Assembly: GCA_013377115.1 (NCBI GenBank)
Contig: JACAAW010000010.1
Coordinates: 1 to 43,114 of the forward strand
DNA length: 43,114 bases
From: Bacteroidota bacterium
GTDB taxonomy: Bacteria > Bacteroidota > Bacteroidia > Bacteroidales > CG2-30-32-10
Direction of reading: 5' to 3'
The position numbers were made by a program, and so were the translations under genes. Under the pieces are notes generated by a model, which searched no databases, was not told the DNA's origin, and saw nothing but the letters and a program-made list of their open reading frames with translations. This document shows positions 15,552 to 23,253 of the stretch, piece by piece. Within the stretch, counting starts at the first letter, position 1. Every line of letters begins with the position of its first letter.

Positions 15552-16592
15552 ATGAAAATAAATGTTTGTTCTGAAACAAAAATACTTCGTATGAAAGGCG
15601 AAGGTGTCAATACTGCCTTTTTAAATTGTGTAGAGCTTTTGAAAGAGAATAATGATGTTGAGGTTTTTGTTAATAATGAAGGTGTAGGTGATATCATGCA
15701 CAGCCATACCTATGGGCCCTACTTTTTTTTAAGAGGATTAAGATATAGAGGGAAAAAAATTCATACCGTTCATGTTATTCCTGATTCAATAAAAGGTTCA
15801 ATACCAGCTTCGAATTTATTAATGCCATTGGTAAAATGGTATTTCAAAAAAGTTTTTTCTTATGCAGATGTTTGCATTGCAATTAGCCCGATGGTTGAAA
15901 AAGCTATAAAAGATTTGGGGGCAAAAACAACAATTGTTAGATTGCACAACCCACTTTTATTGGACAACTGGAAAAGAAATGCCGAGCTTAGGAAAAAAGG
16001 CAGAGAAATTCTTGGATTAAAAGAAGGGGATTTTTGCGTTTTGGGAGTTGGTCAACTTGAAGGCAGAAAAGGCTGTGATGATTTTATTGATATTGGAAAA
16101 AAAATCCCAAAAGCGCAATTTCGATGGATTGGAGGAAGACCATTCGGAGCCATTACTGAAGGAATATTGAAATTAGAAGGCCAGATTAAGGGAGCTCCAA
16201 CAAATATAAAATTCGCTGGAATGTTTCCTTTATCAGAAATGCCCAGCATTTATGCCGCTGGAGATCTATTTTTATTTCCTTCCTACCAAGAAAATTGTCC
16301 ATTAGCACCTGTTGAAGCGGCAGCCTCTGGAATGCCTGTAATTTATCGTAACCTCCTAGAATATGAATTATTGTATAAAAACGAATATTTGAAAGCGGAT
16401 GATAACGAAGAATTTGCAAATCATGTTATGAGATTAATGAGCAATCCTGAAGAATATGAAAAGGGATTGGAAATTTCAAAAAAACTTATTAGTCAATTTG
16501 AAAAAAATGAAATACGAAAACAGCTAATTGGTTTGTATACCAGACTAAATGGGTTTGAAACACAGATTCAGAAATTACAATATGCCTCCTGA
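15552..16592 (+). CDS. GT4 family glycosyltransferase, candidate glycolipid synthase
   Basis: This 346-aa retaining GT-B enzyme has an N-terminal acceptor domain (HSHTYGPYFFLRGL, HTVHVIPDSIKGS) and a C-terminal donor domain with VLGVGQLEGRKGCDDFIDI. It carries the family E-x7-E motif in FPSYQENCPLAPVEAAASGMPVI. There is no signal peptide; a hydrophobic, basic surface segment (PLVKWYFKKVFSYA) suits membrane association. The layout resembles bacterial diacylglycerol alpha-glucosyltransferases, but other GT4 acceptors cannot be excluded. The last 11 bases overlap the DedA start, implying translational coupling. Together with the PlcP-like unit it could supply glycolipids that replace phospholipids. 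Confidence 0.8.
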   Translation: MKINVCSETKILRMKGEGVNTAFLNCVELLKENNDVEVFVNNEGVGDIMHSHTYGPYFFLRGLRYRGKKIHTVHVIPDSIKGSIPASNLLMPLVKWYFKKVFSYADVCIAISPMVEKAIKDLGAKTTIVRLHNPLLLDNWKRNAELRKKGREILGLKEGDFCVLGVGQLEGRKGCDDFIDIGKKIPKAQFRWIGGRPFGAITEGILKLEGQIKGAPTNIKFAGMFPLSEMPSIYAAGDLFLFPSYQENCPLAPVEAAASGMPVIYRNLLEYELLYKNEYLKADDNEEFANHVMRLMSNPEEYEKGLEISKKLISQFEKNEIRKQLIGLYTRLNGFETQIQKLQYAS

Positions 16593-17187
16593 TTTAATTG
16601 TTTTTATTGCGAATTATGGATATTTAGCCATTTTTCTTTTAATTTTTTCACAAGAAATTGGCATTCCTAATCCAGTGCCAAACGAATTGGTGCTTGCATA
16701 TGCAGGTTTTCTTGCATTTAAAGGAGTATTATTTTGGCCTTTTATTATTTTAGTAGCTTCATCGGCTGACTTTTTGGGAACAAATCTTCTATATATTCTT
16801 TTTTATTTATTCGGAGAATATATTGAAAAGTACAAGCCTAAATGGCTGCCCTTTCCAAAGAAAAGAATCAAAAAGCTATCTGAGCGAATTTCCAAAAATG
16901 GCCTTTGGGCAATTTATTTGGGAAGACTCACTCCATTTATCCGTGGTTATACCTCTGTTTCGGCGGGCTTATTAAAAATTAAACCAAAAGTTTTTTTACC
17001 CATCACCATATTTTCCGCAACAATTTGGAGTTTGATATATGTGATTTCGGGAAGAGTTCTAGGTCCTTCTTTGAATTTAGCCGAAAACAGTTTGGGTAAT
17101 GAGAAATATTTAATCATCGTGTTTTTTGTAATAATCCTCTTCGTAATTACTTTCAAATTTTTGAAAAAACGATTTGTCAACCATTGA
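16582..17187 (+). CDS. DedA/VTT family membrane protein
   Basis: This 201-aa integral membrane protein has about five hydrophobic segments. Family motifs are seen: the re-entrant-loop region EIGIPNPVPNELVLAYAGFLA (split: EIGIPNPVPNE, then LVLAYAGFLA), and the conserved GRLTPFIRGYTSVSAGLLKI with its G-R-P/T-F-R pattern. DedA proteins act in lipid transport; members flip undecaprenyl phosphate or phosphatidylethanolamine across the cytoplasmic membrane. I place the start at ATG 16582, which gives the normal DedA N-terminus (MPPDLIVFIANYGYLAIF), rather than at 16549, which adds a basic stretch inside the upstream gene. The overlap with the GT4 gene suggests that the two proteins work on the same lipid. 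Confidence 0.87.
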   Translation: MPPDLIVFIANYGYLAIFLLIFSQEIGIPNPVPNELVLAYAGFLAFKGVLFWPFIILVASSADFLGTNLLYILFYLFGEYIEKYKPKWLPFPKKRIKKLSERISKNGLWAIYLGRLTPFIRGYTSVSAGLLKIKPKVFLPITIFSATIWSLIYVISGRVLGPSLNLAENSLGNEKYLIIVFFVIILFVITFKFLKKRFVNH

Positions 17188-17460
17188 AAATAAATCGATT
17201 TTAATTGGTGAACTCAACTACTAAGGATATAATATCCATAGGTTAGAAAAGCGATTAAAATTCGCATTCAAAACTAGATTGCTTCGTCGTCCCTCCCTTC
17301 GACACACTTCGACAAGCTCAGGGCAAGTGCTCAGGGCAGCGCCTCGCAATGACGTCATCGCGATTCGCCAGATGGCGTAGAAGCGATCTGAATTTTTTAG
17401 AAACTAAAGTAACTGAAATAAAATTTCAGGGTTTTGACCTTTTATTAAGATAATAAAAAA
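17188..17460. other. Convergent gap with palindromic repeat element
   Basis: This stretch lies between the convergent DedA and porin genes and has no gene. It contains the repeat at 17275-17400 and a 7-bp hairpin, ctgaaat/atttcag, at 17413-17429 that may slow transcription from either side, although neither flank has a good T tract. Confidence 0.5.
17275..17400. repeat. Composite intergenic palindromic repeat
   Basis: The outer words tagattgcttc (17275-17285) and tcgcaatgacg (17344-17354) match 141-151 and 159-169, where only 7 bases separate them. Here a 58-base insert with cttcgacaagctcag lies between. A further inverted segment follows at 17357-17390 (tcgcgattcgcc / tggcg, aagcga). Similar modules occur at 41870-42026. 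It is GC-richer than its surroundings. Confidence 0.6.
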
Positions 17461-18444
17461 TTAAAATTTGGCAATAAATTCTATTGTAAATTTATCATCA
17501 ACATTTGGCAAAGTTTTGTAATAATACTTTTCGTAGTTTAATCGAATGTCTGCAAAAGTAAGTTTCGAAAATCCAAAAGTTAAACCAGCAGTGATTCTTC
17601 CTGGCTCGAATACATCAGTTGAATTGTCACTATCATAAAAGTCATATCGAATAGCCGGGGTAATTCTTTTTAAAGTTTTATTTTTAAGTTCAAAATGATA
17701 TAATCCATAGGCGAAAAAAGCATAAGAAGTAACAGCATTACCTAAAGTATCTTTTGCCCATTTTGAAGCATATTCAGTTTCGAAAACAAAATGACCAAGT
17801 TTGAATCCACAACCAGCCCCTAATAATTCAACATGGTGGTCATCCATTTCTCCTGCATAATAATTTCCTGACAAGCTAATACTTTTTAAAGGTTCAATAA
17901 CTGTTCGGGCTCCATAATTTACGGTTTTTACCCATTCTGGATTATTAAAACCTGATCCGTTAAAAACACCCATATCAATTTTAATAGGCATAGAAATTGG
18001 AATTTTATATGAAGCCATGGCACCAATATCTCTGAGGTTTTTGCTTATTCTTTTGGCAATAAAAGATCTGTTAGAAAACAAAAGTTGATGGGGAGAACGC
18101 AAATTATCAGTACTGTAAGGGATTTTCATTTGTCCCATATAAATTTCCAGATTTTTTAGGGCATTTACTTTTACATAAGCATCTAACATTTTAGTAACAC
18201 CTTCGTCGGACAAATCAATTTCTGCTTTGTACTCGATCATCGGAACCACATTGCCACTAACGCTAAATCTGGCATTTCGAACTTCGAACCGGTGAGATTC
18301 AGTACTCAAATTGTATTCATATTTTGCTCTAACACAACCACTCACTTTTGGGTTGTAAAAAATGCTGTCCTTTTGGGCATTTACATTTAATGTTATTGTC
18401 AGGACCAAAAATGAAAGCGTAAGTTTTCCAAGTATCTTATTCAT
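17461..18444 (-). CDS. Porin_O_P family (phosphate-selective porin OprO/OprP-like) outer-membrane protein
   Basis: This 327-aa beta-barrel has a signal peptide (about 1-23) and the Porin_O_P layout: KVSGCVRAKYEYNLSTESHRFEVRNARFSVSGNV, split into alternating strands (residues 35-68), then AEIDLSDEGVTKMLDAYVKV and the conserved MGQMKIPYSTDNLRSPHQLLF. It ends in a C-terminal aromatic strand (FTIEFIAKF). The Pseudomonas founders of this family are anion channels selective for phosphate or polyphosphate; Bacteroidota members are more varied. It is divergent from the PHP gene. A -7 box TATTTTTG lies at 18482-18475 on the minus strand, and the shared gap has 11-bp repeats, so phosphate control is plausible though not in the exact phase seen elsewhere. 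Confidence 0.82.
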   Translation of the reverse strand: MNKILGKLTLSFLVLTITLNVNAQKDSIFYNPKVSGCVRAKYEYNLSTESHRFEVRNARFSVSGNVVPMIEYKAEIDLSDEGVTKMLDAYVKVNALKNLEIYMGQMKIPYSTDNLRSPHQLLFSNRSFIAKRISKNLRDIGAMASYKIPISMPIKIDMGVFNGSGFNNPEWVKTVNYGARTVIEPLKSISLSGNYYAGEMDDHHVELLGAGCGFKLGHFVFETEYASKWAKDTLGNAVTSYAFFAYGLYHFELKNKTLKRITPAIRYDFYDSDNSTDVFEPGRITAGLTFGFSKLTFADIRLNYEKYYYKTLPNVDDKFTIEFIAKF

Positions 18445-18474
18445 TTAATTAGTTTTAAATAATTCTTTTTTTCA

Positions 18475-18543
18475 CAAAAATATTGAAAATAATTAAAGTT
18501 TAATTTTTTTTATTTAACAATAAGTTAACAAATCGGTTAATGA
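18475..18543. promoter_or_regulatory. Porin promoter region with 11-bp heptamer repeats
   Basis: Plus-strand heptamers TTAACAA start at 18514 and 18525 (11 bp apart), followed by GTTAATG at 18536. On the minus strand a -7 box TATTTTTG covers 18482-18475. Minus-strand heptamers can also be read (TTAAATA at 18517, TTAACTT at 18528, TTAACCG at 18540), but they do not sit at the 15-bp distance seen at other promoters. Confidence 0.35.
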
Positions 18544-18604
18544 CAATACTTAAATACTAAAAAACTTTAAAAGTAATTTTCAATTAACATTACCAGCACA
18601 TTCA

Positions 18605-18660
18605 TTAATAATTAAATAATATTCTCTTAAATTCCAATACAGATTAGGAATTTACTTTTG
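18605..18660 (+). promoter_or_regulatory. Candidate PHO boxes plus -7 element, PHP-domain gene
   Basis: Heptamers at 18605 (TTAATAA), 18616 (ATAATAT), 18627 (TTAAATT) and 18638 (TACAGAT) have an 11-bp period. The -7 box TACTTTTG is at 18653-18660, 15 bp after the start of the last. An extra TTAACAT at 18584 is one base out of phase. Confidence 0.45.
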
Positions 18661-18685
18661 CCTTGAAAATCAAATGATATTAAAA

Positions 18686-19891
18686 ATGAAAATAATAATA
18701 TTTCTAATTTTCTTTTCCTACTATTACTGTTTGAGTGCTCAAGAATATACTTATCATAAAGCACAACTTCATTGTCATTCGACAAATAGCGACGGATTTA
18801 TGAGTCCAAAATCCGTTGCAAAGGAGTATTTTAAACGAGGATATGAAATCCTGTTTTTAACAGATCATAATACAATGACACCAAGCAGCCAATATTCAAT
18901 TCCTGGTTTATTAACCATTAACTCTGAGGAATGCACATTTGATAAACATATAAACGGATTCTTTATTAATCACACTTTAGATGCTTCCGGTATGAATGCT
19001 CAGCAGGTTATTGACTCCATAAGAACCCAAGGAGGCTTAATACAATTTAATCATCCAGTAAAGGCATTAAAAAATGACTGGAGTTATAATTATTCCCAAT
19101 TTATGGGATTGAAGGATGGTCCTGATTTTATTGAAATACATAATGAGGGAACCGACATGATACCATTTGGAAAGTTCAATATGAATATTTGGGATTCTCT
19201 TTTGATGAGTAACAGGAAAATATGGGGAACTTTTAGTGACGATATGCATTCCTTGAAAGAATACCACCTTTTCAAATCAATCGATATTGGATGGATAATG
19301 ATTCTTACAAATTCACTTTCTGAGGATTCCGTGAAAGCTGCCCTATTACGTGGCGATTTTTATGGAAGCAATGGTGTTGAAATATCTAATTATTATGTGA
19401 AAGGAAACGAAATATCCATTTCCTCTGCAAATGCAACAAAAATAATGTTCATAGGTGATTATGGAAAAATTTTATCTGAAGTAAATGGAACCGTTGCTTC
19501 ATTTAAAAGAACAACAGAAAAATATGTAAGAATAGTATTGGAGAAATCAAAATTTTTAGGAATAAACAATGAGTATGCCTATACACAACCTGTTTTTTTC
19601 AAGGATTCTCCTGTTAAAATAAATGCAACAGATTCAATACTCGCTCAAACTTCAATAATAAAAACATGTTGTGACACCTTAAATATTTGCTTAAAGACAG
19701 AAAAAAAATCAGATGTTCTGGTTGAAATATATGATATAAATGGAACAAAAATTTTATGTGCAAACAATATTATTGAAAAGATTGGATATAATGAAATTCC
19801 AATTGATATTTCGTTTCTCAATAGTGGAGAATTTTATTATACATTAGATATTGATGGATTTTCAACAAGGCAAAAATTTAACAAAATATAA
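18686..19891 (+). CDS. Secreted PHP-domain phosphoesterase-like protein with T9SS-type C-terminus
   Basis: This 401-aa protein has a signal peptide (MKIIIFLIFFSYYYCLSAQ). A PHP metal-dependent phosphoesterase domain follows, with the motifs AQLHCHSTNSDG (HxH plus D), FLTDHNT, INSEE, QFNHP and GTFSDDMHS, so the metal ligands look complete. The C-terminal 75 residues (VEIYDINGTKIL, then LNSGEFYYTLDIDGFSTRQKF) resemble a T9SS type A sorting domain, which would place the enzyme outside the cell. PHP domains hydrolyse phosphate esters. ATG 18674 is also in frame, but it would leave a leader of only about 8 bases after the -7 box, so I prefer 18686. It fits extracellular phosphate scavenging. Confidence 0.82.
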   Translation: MKIIIFLIFFSYYYCLSAQEYTYHKAQLHCHSTNSDGFMSPKSVAKEYFKRGYEILFLTDHNTMTPSSQYSIPGLLTINSEECTFDKHINGFFINHTLDASGMNAQQVIDSIRTQGGLIQFNHPVKALKNDWSYNYSQFMGLKDGPDFIEIHNEGTDMIPFGKFNMNIWDSLLMSNRKIWGTFSDDMHSLKEYHLFKSIDIGWIMILTNSLSEDSVKAALLRGDFYGSNGVEISNYYVKGNEISISSANATKIMFIGDYGKILSEVNGTVASFKRTTEKYVRIVLEKSKFLGINNEYAYTQPVFFKDSPVKINATDSILAQTSIIKTCCDTLNICLKTEKKSDVLVEIYDINGTKILCANNIIEKIGYNEIPIDISFLNSGEFYYTLDIDGFSTRQKFNKI

Positions 19892-19970
19892 AAAAACAAC
19901 AGCCATTTTGCTTAGTGATTTCTGCAAAAACAGCTGTTTTATTAGTAGTTGATTTAATTATTTGAGCAAA

Positions 19971-20000
19971 AAGTCTAAGAAGTTTCTTAGACTTTTTTTT
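19971..20000 (+). terminator. Strong rho-independent terminator
   Basis: Stem aagtctaagaa (19971-19981) / ttcttagactt (19984-19994) with T tract to 20000. A weaker imperfect hairpin (acagc / gctgt) precedes it at about 19899-19938. Both end the PHP gene unit. Confidence 0.85.
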
Positions 20001-20029
20001 GCCAAAAAAATAAAGAAAACCCCATCAAC

Positions 20030-20107
20030 TTAACATTAAATTAATCAAATATTCATGTATTAATAGCATTCGCTTAACATTTAGATAATATTACAAGTCT
20101 AATTTTG
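20030..20107 (+). promoter_or_regulatory. Six in-phase PHO-like heptamers plus -7 element
   Basis: Heptamers start at 20030 (TTAACAT), 20041 (TTAATCA), 20052 (TTCATGT), 20063 (ATAGCAT), 20074 (TTAACAT) and 20085 (ATAATAT), all 11 bp apart. The -7 box TAATTTTG is at 20100-20107, 15 bp after the start of the last heptamer. This is the longest array in the window. Confidence 0.65.
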
Positions 20108-20138
20108 CTCAACTTAAAATTTAAAAAGATAAATAAAA

Positions 20139-23030
20139 ATGAAAAAAATTTTTACATTAGTACTGGCAATTTTTGTTTGTTCTACATTATATGTAAACGG
20201 ACAAATTACAGATCCATTTTTTGATCATGTAGATTATCGCGGAGCTTTTGGAACAACTGACTGGACAAGCGGTTGGGCAAACTGGACTCCACAAAACACC
20301 AATTATCCTACACCAACAACACAAGTTTCTGGTAATATTATTACCAATACAACTTGGGGACCAAATGCTTCTCCACTTCTTTCAGGAGCATCATTTAGCA
20401 ATTCAAATTTGCAGGATCCCTTTTTCACGCAAGTAGGATATCGGGGAGCTTTTGGAACAACTGACTGGACAAGTGGTTGGGCAAACTGGACTCCACAAAA
20501 CACTGTTTATGGTACACCAGATGTTACGGTTTCTGGAGACATTACAACTAATACCACTTGGACAAATACTCATGTTTATTTATTAAATGGATTTGTTTAT
20601 GTTAAACCAGGTGTTACTTTAACAATTCAGGCAGGTACTGTAATCCGTGGAGATAAAGCTACAAAAGGAACCTTAATTGTACAAAAAGGTGGAATCCTAA
20701 ATGCAGTTGGAACTGCGGCAAACCCAATTGTTTTCACTTCGAATGTTGCCACTGGTTCTCGTGATTATGGCGACTGGGGTGGTATTATTTTATGTGGAAA
20801 AGCTTCTATCAATGTACCTGGAGACACTGCACTTATTGAAGGTGGTCCTTTAGCATATTATGGTGGTGGAGCAAGTCCTGATGATGCAGATAGTTCTGGA
20901 GTTATTAAATATTTACGTATCGAATTTCCTGGTATTCCTTTACAACCAAATCAAGAAATCAATGGATTAACTTGTGGTGGTGTTGGAAGCAAAACAAAAC
21001 TAGAGTATATTCAAGTTTCTTATAGTGGAGATGATTCATTTGAATGGTTTGGCGGAACAGTAAATGCAAAACATTTGGTTGTTTTCCGTGGATTAGATGA
21101 TGAATATGATACCGATTTTGGATACAGAGGTAAATTACAATTCCTTGTAGGATTAAGAGATCCTAATATTGCTGACATTTCTGGTTCAAATGGTTTTGAA
21201 TCTGATAATGATGCTGCTGGATCTTCAAATACACCACAAACACATTGTATTTTTTCAAATGTTAGTTTTTTTGGTCCAAATGTAACATCATCGACTACTG
21301 TTAATGCAAACTTCAAAAGAGCAATGCACATCAGAAGAAATTCTAGTTTATGTGTTTACAATTCTGTTTTTGCAGGATGGCCTACTGGAATGTATATTGA
21401 TGGTGCTTCACAAGCAAATGCAAATAGCAATACCTTACAAGTTGAAAACTGTATCATGACAGGAATGGGAAAATTTTTCGATGTACCTGCTGGTAGCACA
21501 ACATGGCCAAGCGCAAATGATGCAAGATCATGGTATTTTTCTGCAGCAAGAAATAACGATACACTTCCAAACAATACTGATTTAATGGTAATTGATCCAT
21601 TTAATTTAACTGCTCCAAATTTCTTACCAAGTAGTGCAAATACAGTTTACCAATTAAATGGTTTTGTATATGTAAATCCTGGTGTTACCTTAACTATACA
21701 ACCTGGAACAATTGTTCGTGGTGACAAAACATCAAAAGGAACTTTAATTGTTCAAAAAGGTGGAAAAATAAACGCCCAAGGAACTCAATATAATCCTATT
21801 ATTTTTACTTCTAATGTTGCTGCTGGTTCTCGTGATTATGGTGATTGGGGTGGTATTATTTTATGTGGAAAAGCTTCTATCAATGTACCTGGAGACACTG
21901 CACTTATTGAAGGTGGTCCTTTAGCATATTATGGTGGTGGAGCAAGTCCTGATGATGCAGATAGTTCTGGAGTTATTAAATATTTACGTATCGAATTTCC
22001 TGGTATTCCTTTACAACCAAATCAAGAAATCAATGGATTAACTTGTGGTGGTGTTGGAAGCAAAACAAAACTAGAGTATATTCAAGTTTCTTATAGTGGA
22101 GATGATTCATTTGAATGGTTTGGCGGAACAGTAAATGCAAAACATTTGGTTGTTTTCCGTGGATTAGATGATGAATATGATACTGATTTTGGATACAGAG
22201 GAAAATTACAATTCTTAGTTGGATTAAGAGATCCTAATATCGCTGACATTTCTGGTTCAAATGGTTTTGAATCTGATAATGATGCTGCTGGCTCAAATAA
22301 CACACCACAAACTAAACCAGTATTTAGTAATGTAAGTTTGTTTGGTCCAAAAGTAACTTCTTCAACTGCAGTAAATTCAAACTTTAAACGTGCATTACAT
22401 ATCAGAAGAAATTCTGCATTAAATGTTTACAATTCAATTTTTGCAGGATGGCCAACAGGTTTATATGTAGATGGTTCATCATCACAAGCAAATGCAAACA
22501 GTTCAGCTTTAAATGTAAATAATTGTGTTATGAGCGGTATGACAAAATTCTTTGATGTACCAACAGGAAGTACAACCTGGGCTTCAGCAAATGATGCAAG
22601 AACCTGGTATTTGGATTCATTAAGAAGCAATGACACTATTGTTGACAATCTTGACTTACATATCGTTGATCCTTTCAATTTAAATGCACCTAATTTCTTG
22701 CCACAAGCAAGTACAGAAATGCTAATTGGTTCAATCTGGTATACTCCAACTTCGATAGAAGAACATAATAATAATGTTTCAAATATCAATGTATACCCAA
22801 ATCCAACCAATGGAACTTCAATAATCACATTGAATATCGCAAAAGCAGATCATATTATTATGAATCTTTATGATATTTCTGGAAGATTGGTTTCAAATAT
22901 TGCAAACGAAGATGTTCAAATTGGAAATTATTCAAAACAAATTTCAATTGAAAATATGCCAAAAGGAATGTATTTTATAAATATTATTTCTAATAATGGA
23001 GTTAGCTCTTCAAAGATAATCAAACGTTAG
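20139..23030 (+). CDS. Large T9SS-secreted protein with duplicated beta-solenoid-like domain
   Basis: This 963-aa protein has a signal peptide (about 1-21). Two copies of a 68-residue N-terminal unit follow (YRGAFGTTDWTSGWANWTP, near 31 and 99). Two copies of a roughly 340-residue domain (about 146-495 and 503-855) come next, each opening with LNGFVYV-PGVTLTIQ-GT, a pattern usual for right-handed beta-helix proteins. A type A sorting domain closes the protein (about 884-963; INVYPNPTNG to SSKIIKR). It should be exported by T9SS and held at the surface or released. I see no catalytic signature, so a binding or adhesive role is as likely as an enzyme. The promoter carries six PHO-like heptamers, pointing to strong phosphate-stress expression. 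Confidence 0.88.
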   Translation: MKKIFTLVLAIFVCSTLYVNGQITDPFFDHVDYRGAFGTTDWTSGWANWTPQNTNYPTPTTQVSGNIITNTTWGPNASPLLSGASFSNSNLQDPFFTQVGYRGAFGTTDWTSGWANWTPQNTVYGTPDVTVSGDITTNTTWTNTHVYLLNGFVYVKPGVTLTIQAGTVIRGDKATKGTLIVQKGGILNAVGTAANPIVFTSNVATGSRDYGDWGGIILCGKASINVPGDTALIEGGPLAYYGGGASPDDADSSGVIKYLRIEFPGIPLQPNQEINGLTCGGVGSKTKLEYIQVSYSGDDSFEWFGGTVNAKHLVVFRGLDDEYDTDFGYRGKLQFLVGLRDPNIADISGSNGFESDNDAAGSSNTPQTHCIFSNVSFFGPNVTSSTTVNANFKRAMHIRRNSSLCVYNSVFAGWPTGMYIDGASQANANSNTLQVENCIMTGMGKFFDVPAGSTTWPSANDARSWYFSAARNNDTLPNNTDLMVIDPFNLTAPNFLPSSANTVYQLNGFVYVNPGVTLTIQPGTIVRGDKTSKGTLIVQKGGKINAQGTQYNPIIFTSNVAAGSRDYGDWGGIILCGKASINVPGDTALIEGGPLAYYGGGASPDDADSSGVIKYLRIEFPGIPLQPNQEINGLTCGGVGSKTKLEYIQVSYSGDDSFEWFGGTVNAKHLVVFRGLDDEYDTDFGYRGKLQFLVGLRDPNIADISGSNGFESDNDAAGSNNTPQTKPVFSNVSLFGPKVTSSTAVNSNFKRALHIRRNSALNVYNSIFAGWPTGLYVDGSSSQANANSSALNVNNCVMSGMTKFFDVPTGSTTWASANDARTWYLDSLRSNDTIVDNLDLHIVDPFNLNAPNFLPQASTEMLIGSIWYTPTSIEEHNNNVSNINVYPNPTNGTSIITLNIAKADHIIMNLYDISGRLVSNIANEDVQIGNYSKQISIENMPKGMYFINIISNNGVSSSKIIKR
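20241..20299 (+). repeat. Short tandem unit, copy 1 (copy 2 at 20445-20503)
   Basis: The 59 bases match 20445-20503 with one difference (20270). The 204-base offset equals 68 codons, so the reading frame is kept. It encodes the GAFGTTDWTSGWANWTPQNT unit. Confidence 0.85.
20775..21112 (+). repeat. 338-bp perfect direct repeat, copy 1
   Basis: The sequence is identical, silent positions included, to 21846-22183 (offset 1071 bases, 357 codons). Outside this core the two domain copies differ at many silent and some coding positions, so the core has been homogenised recently. Confidence 0.92.
21846..22183 (+). repeat. 338-bp perfect direct repeat, copy 2
   Basis: Second copy of the 20775-21112 repeat. 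The first mismatch downstream is 22184 (T) against 21113 (C). Identity then continues with scattered changes to about 22290. Confidence 0.92.
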
Positions 23031-23059
23031 TTTTTAGTTAGATAATAAATATGTTTGGT

Positions 23060-23088
23060 AAGGGCGTTCAGGAATGAACGTCCTTTTT
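23060..23088 (+). terminator. Rho-independent terminator
   Basis: Stem aagggcgttca (23060-23070) / tgaacgtcctt (23075-23085), GGAA loop, one G-T pair, T tract to 23088. It ends the beta-solenoid gene. Confidence 0.85.
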
Positions 23089-23198
23089 TAATTTTTGTTT
23101 ATACAGAAACACTTTGGATTTATTGTATGAAAAATTTACAAAAATCTATTAGATCAAAAAAGGTGTGGTTAATTCTCCTCAGGAAAAGTTACAAATAC

Positions 23199-23243
23199 TT
23201 AATATTCAGTTAATATTCAGTTAATGTATTTTAAATAATTTTA
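23199..23243 (+). promoter_or_regulatory. Candidate autoregulatory PHO boxes, response regulator
   Basis: Heptamers TTAATAT (23199), TTAATAT (23210) and TTAATGT (23221) are separated by TCAG and repeat every 11 bp. A -7-like box TAATTTTA is at 23236-23243, again 15 bp after the last heptamer. If this is the promoter, ATG 23254 would have almost no leader, which favours ATG 23272. Confidence 0.5.
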
Positions 23244-23253
23244 AATTCCCAAA

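Noticed and set aside
21020-22828. Several 70-130-aa minus-strand frames inside the large T9SS gene
   Set aside because: They are antisense to the duplicated domain, and two are near copies only because the gene itself is duplicated.
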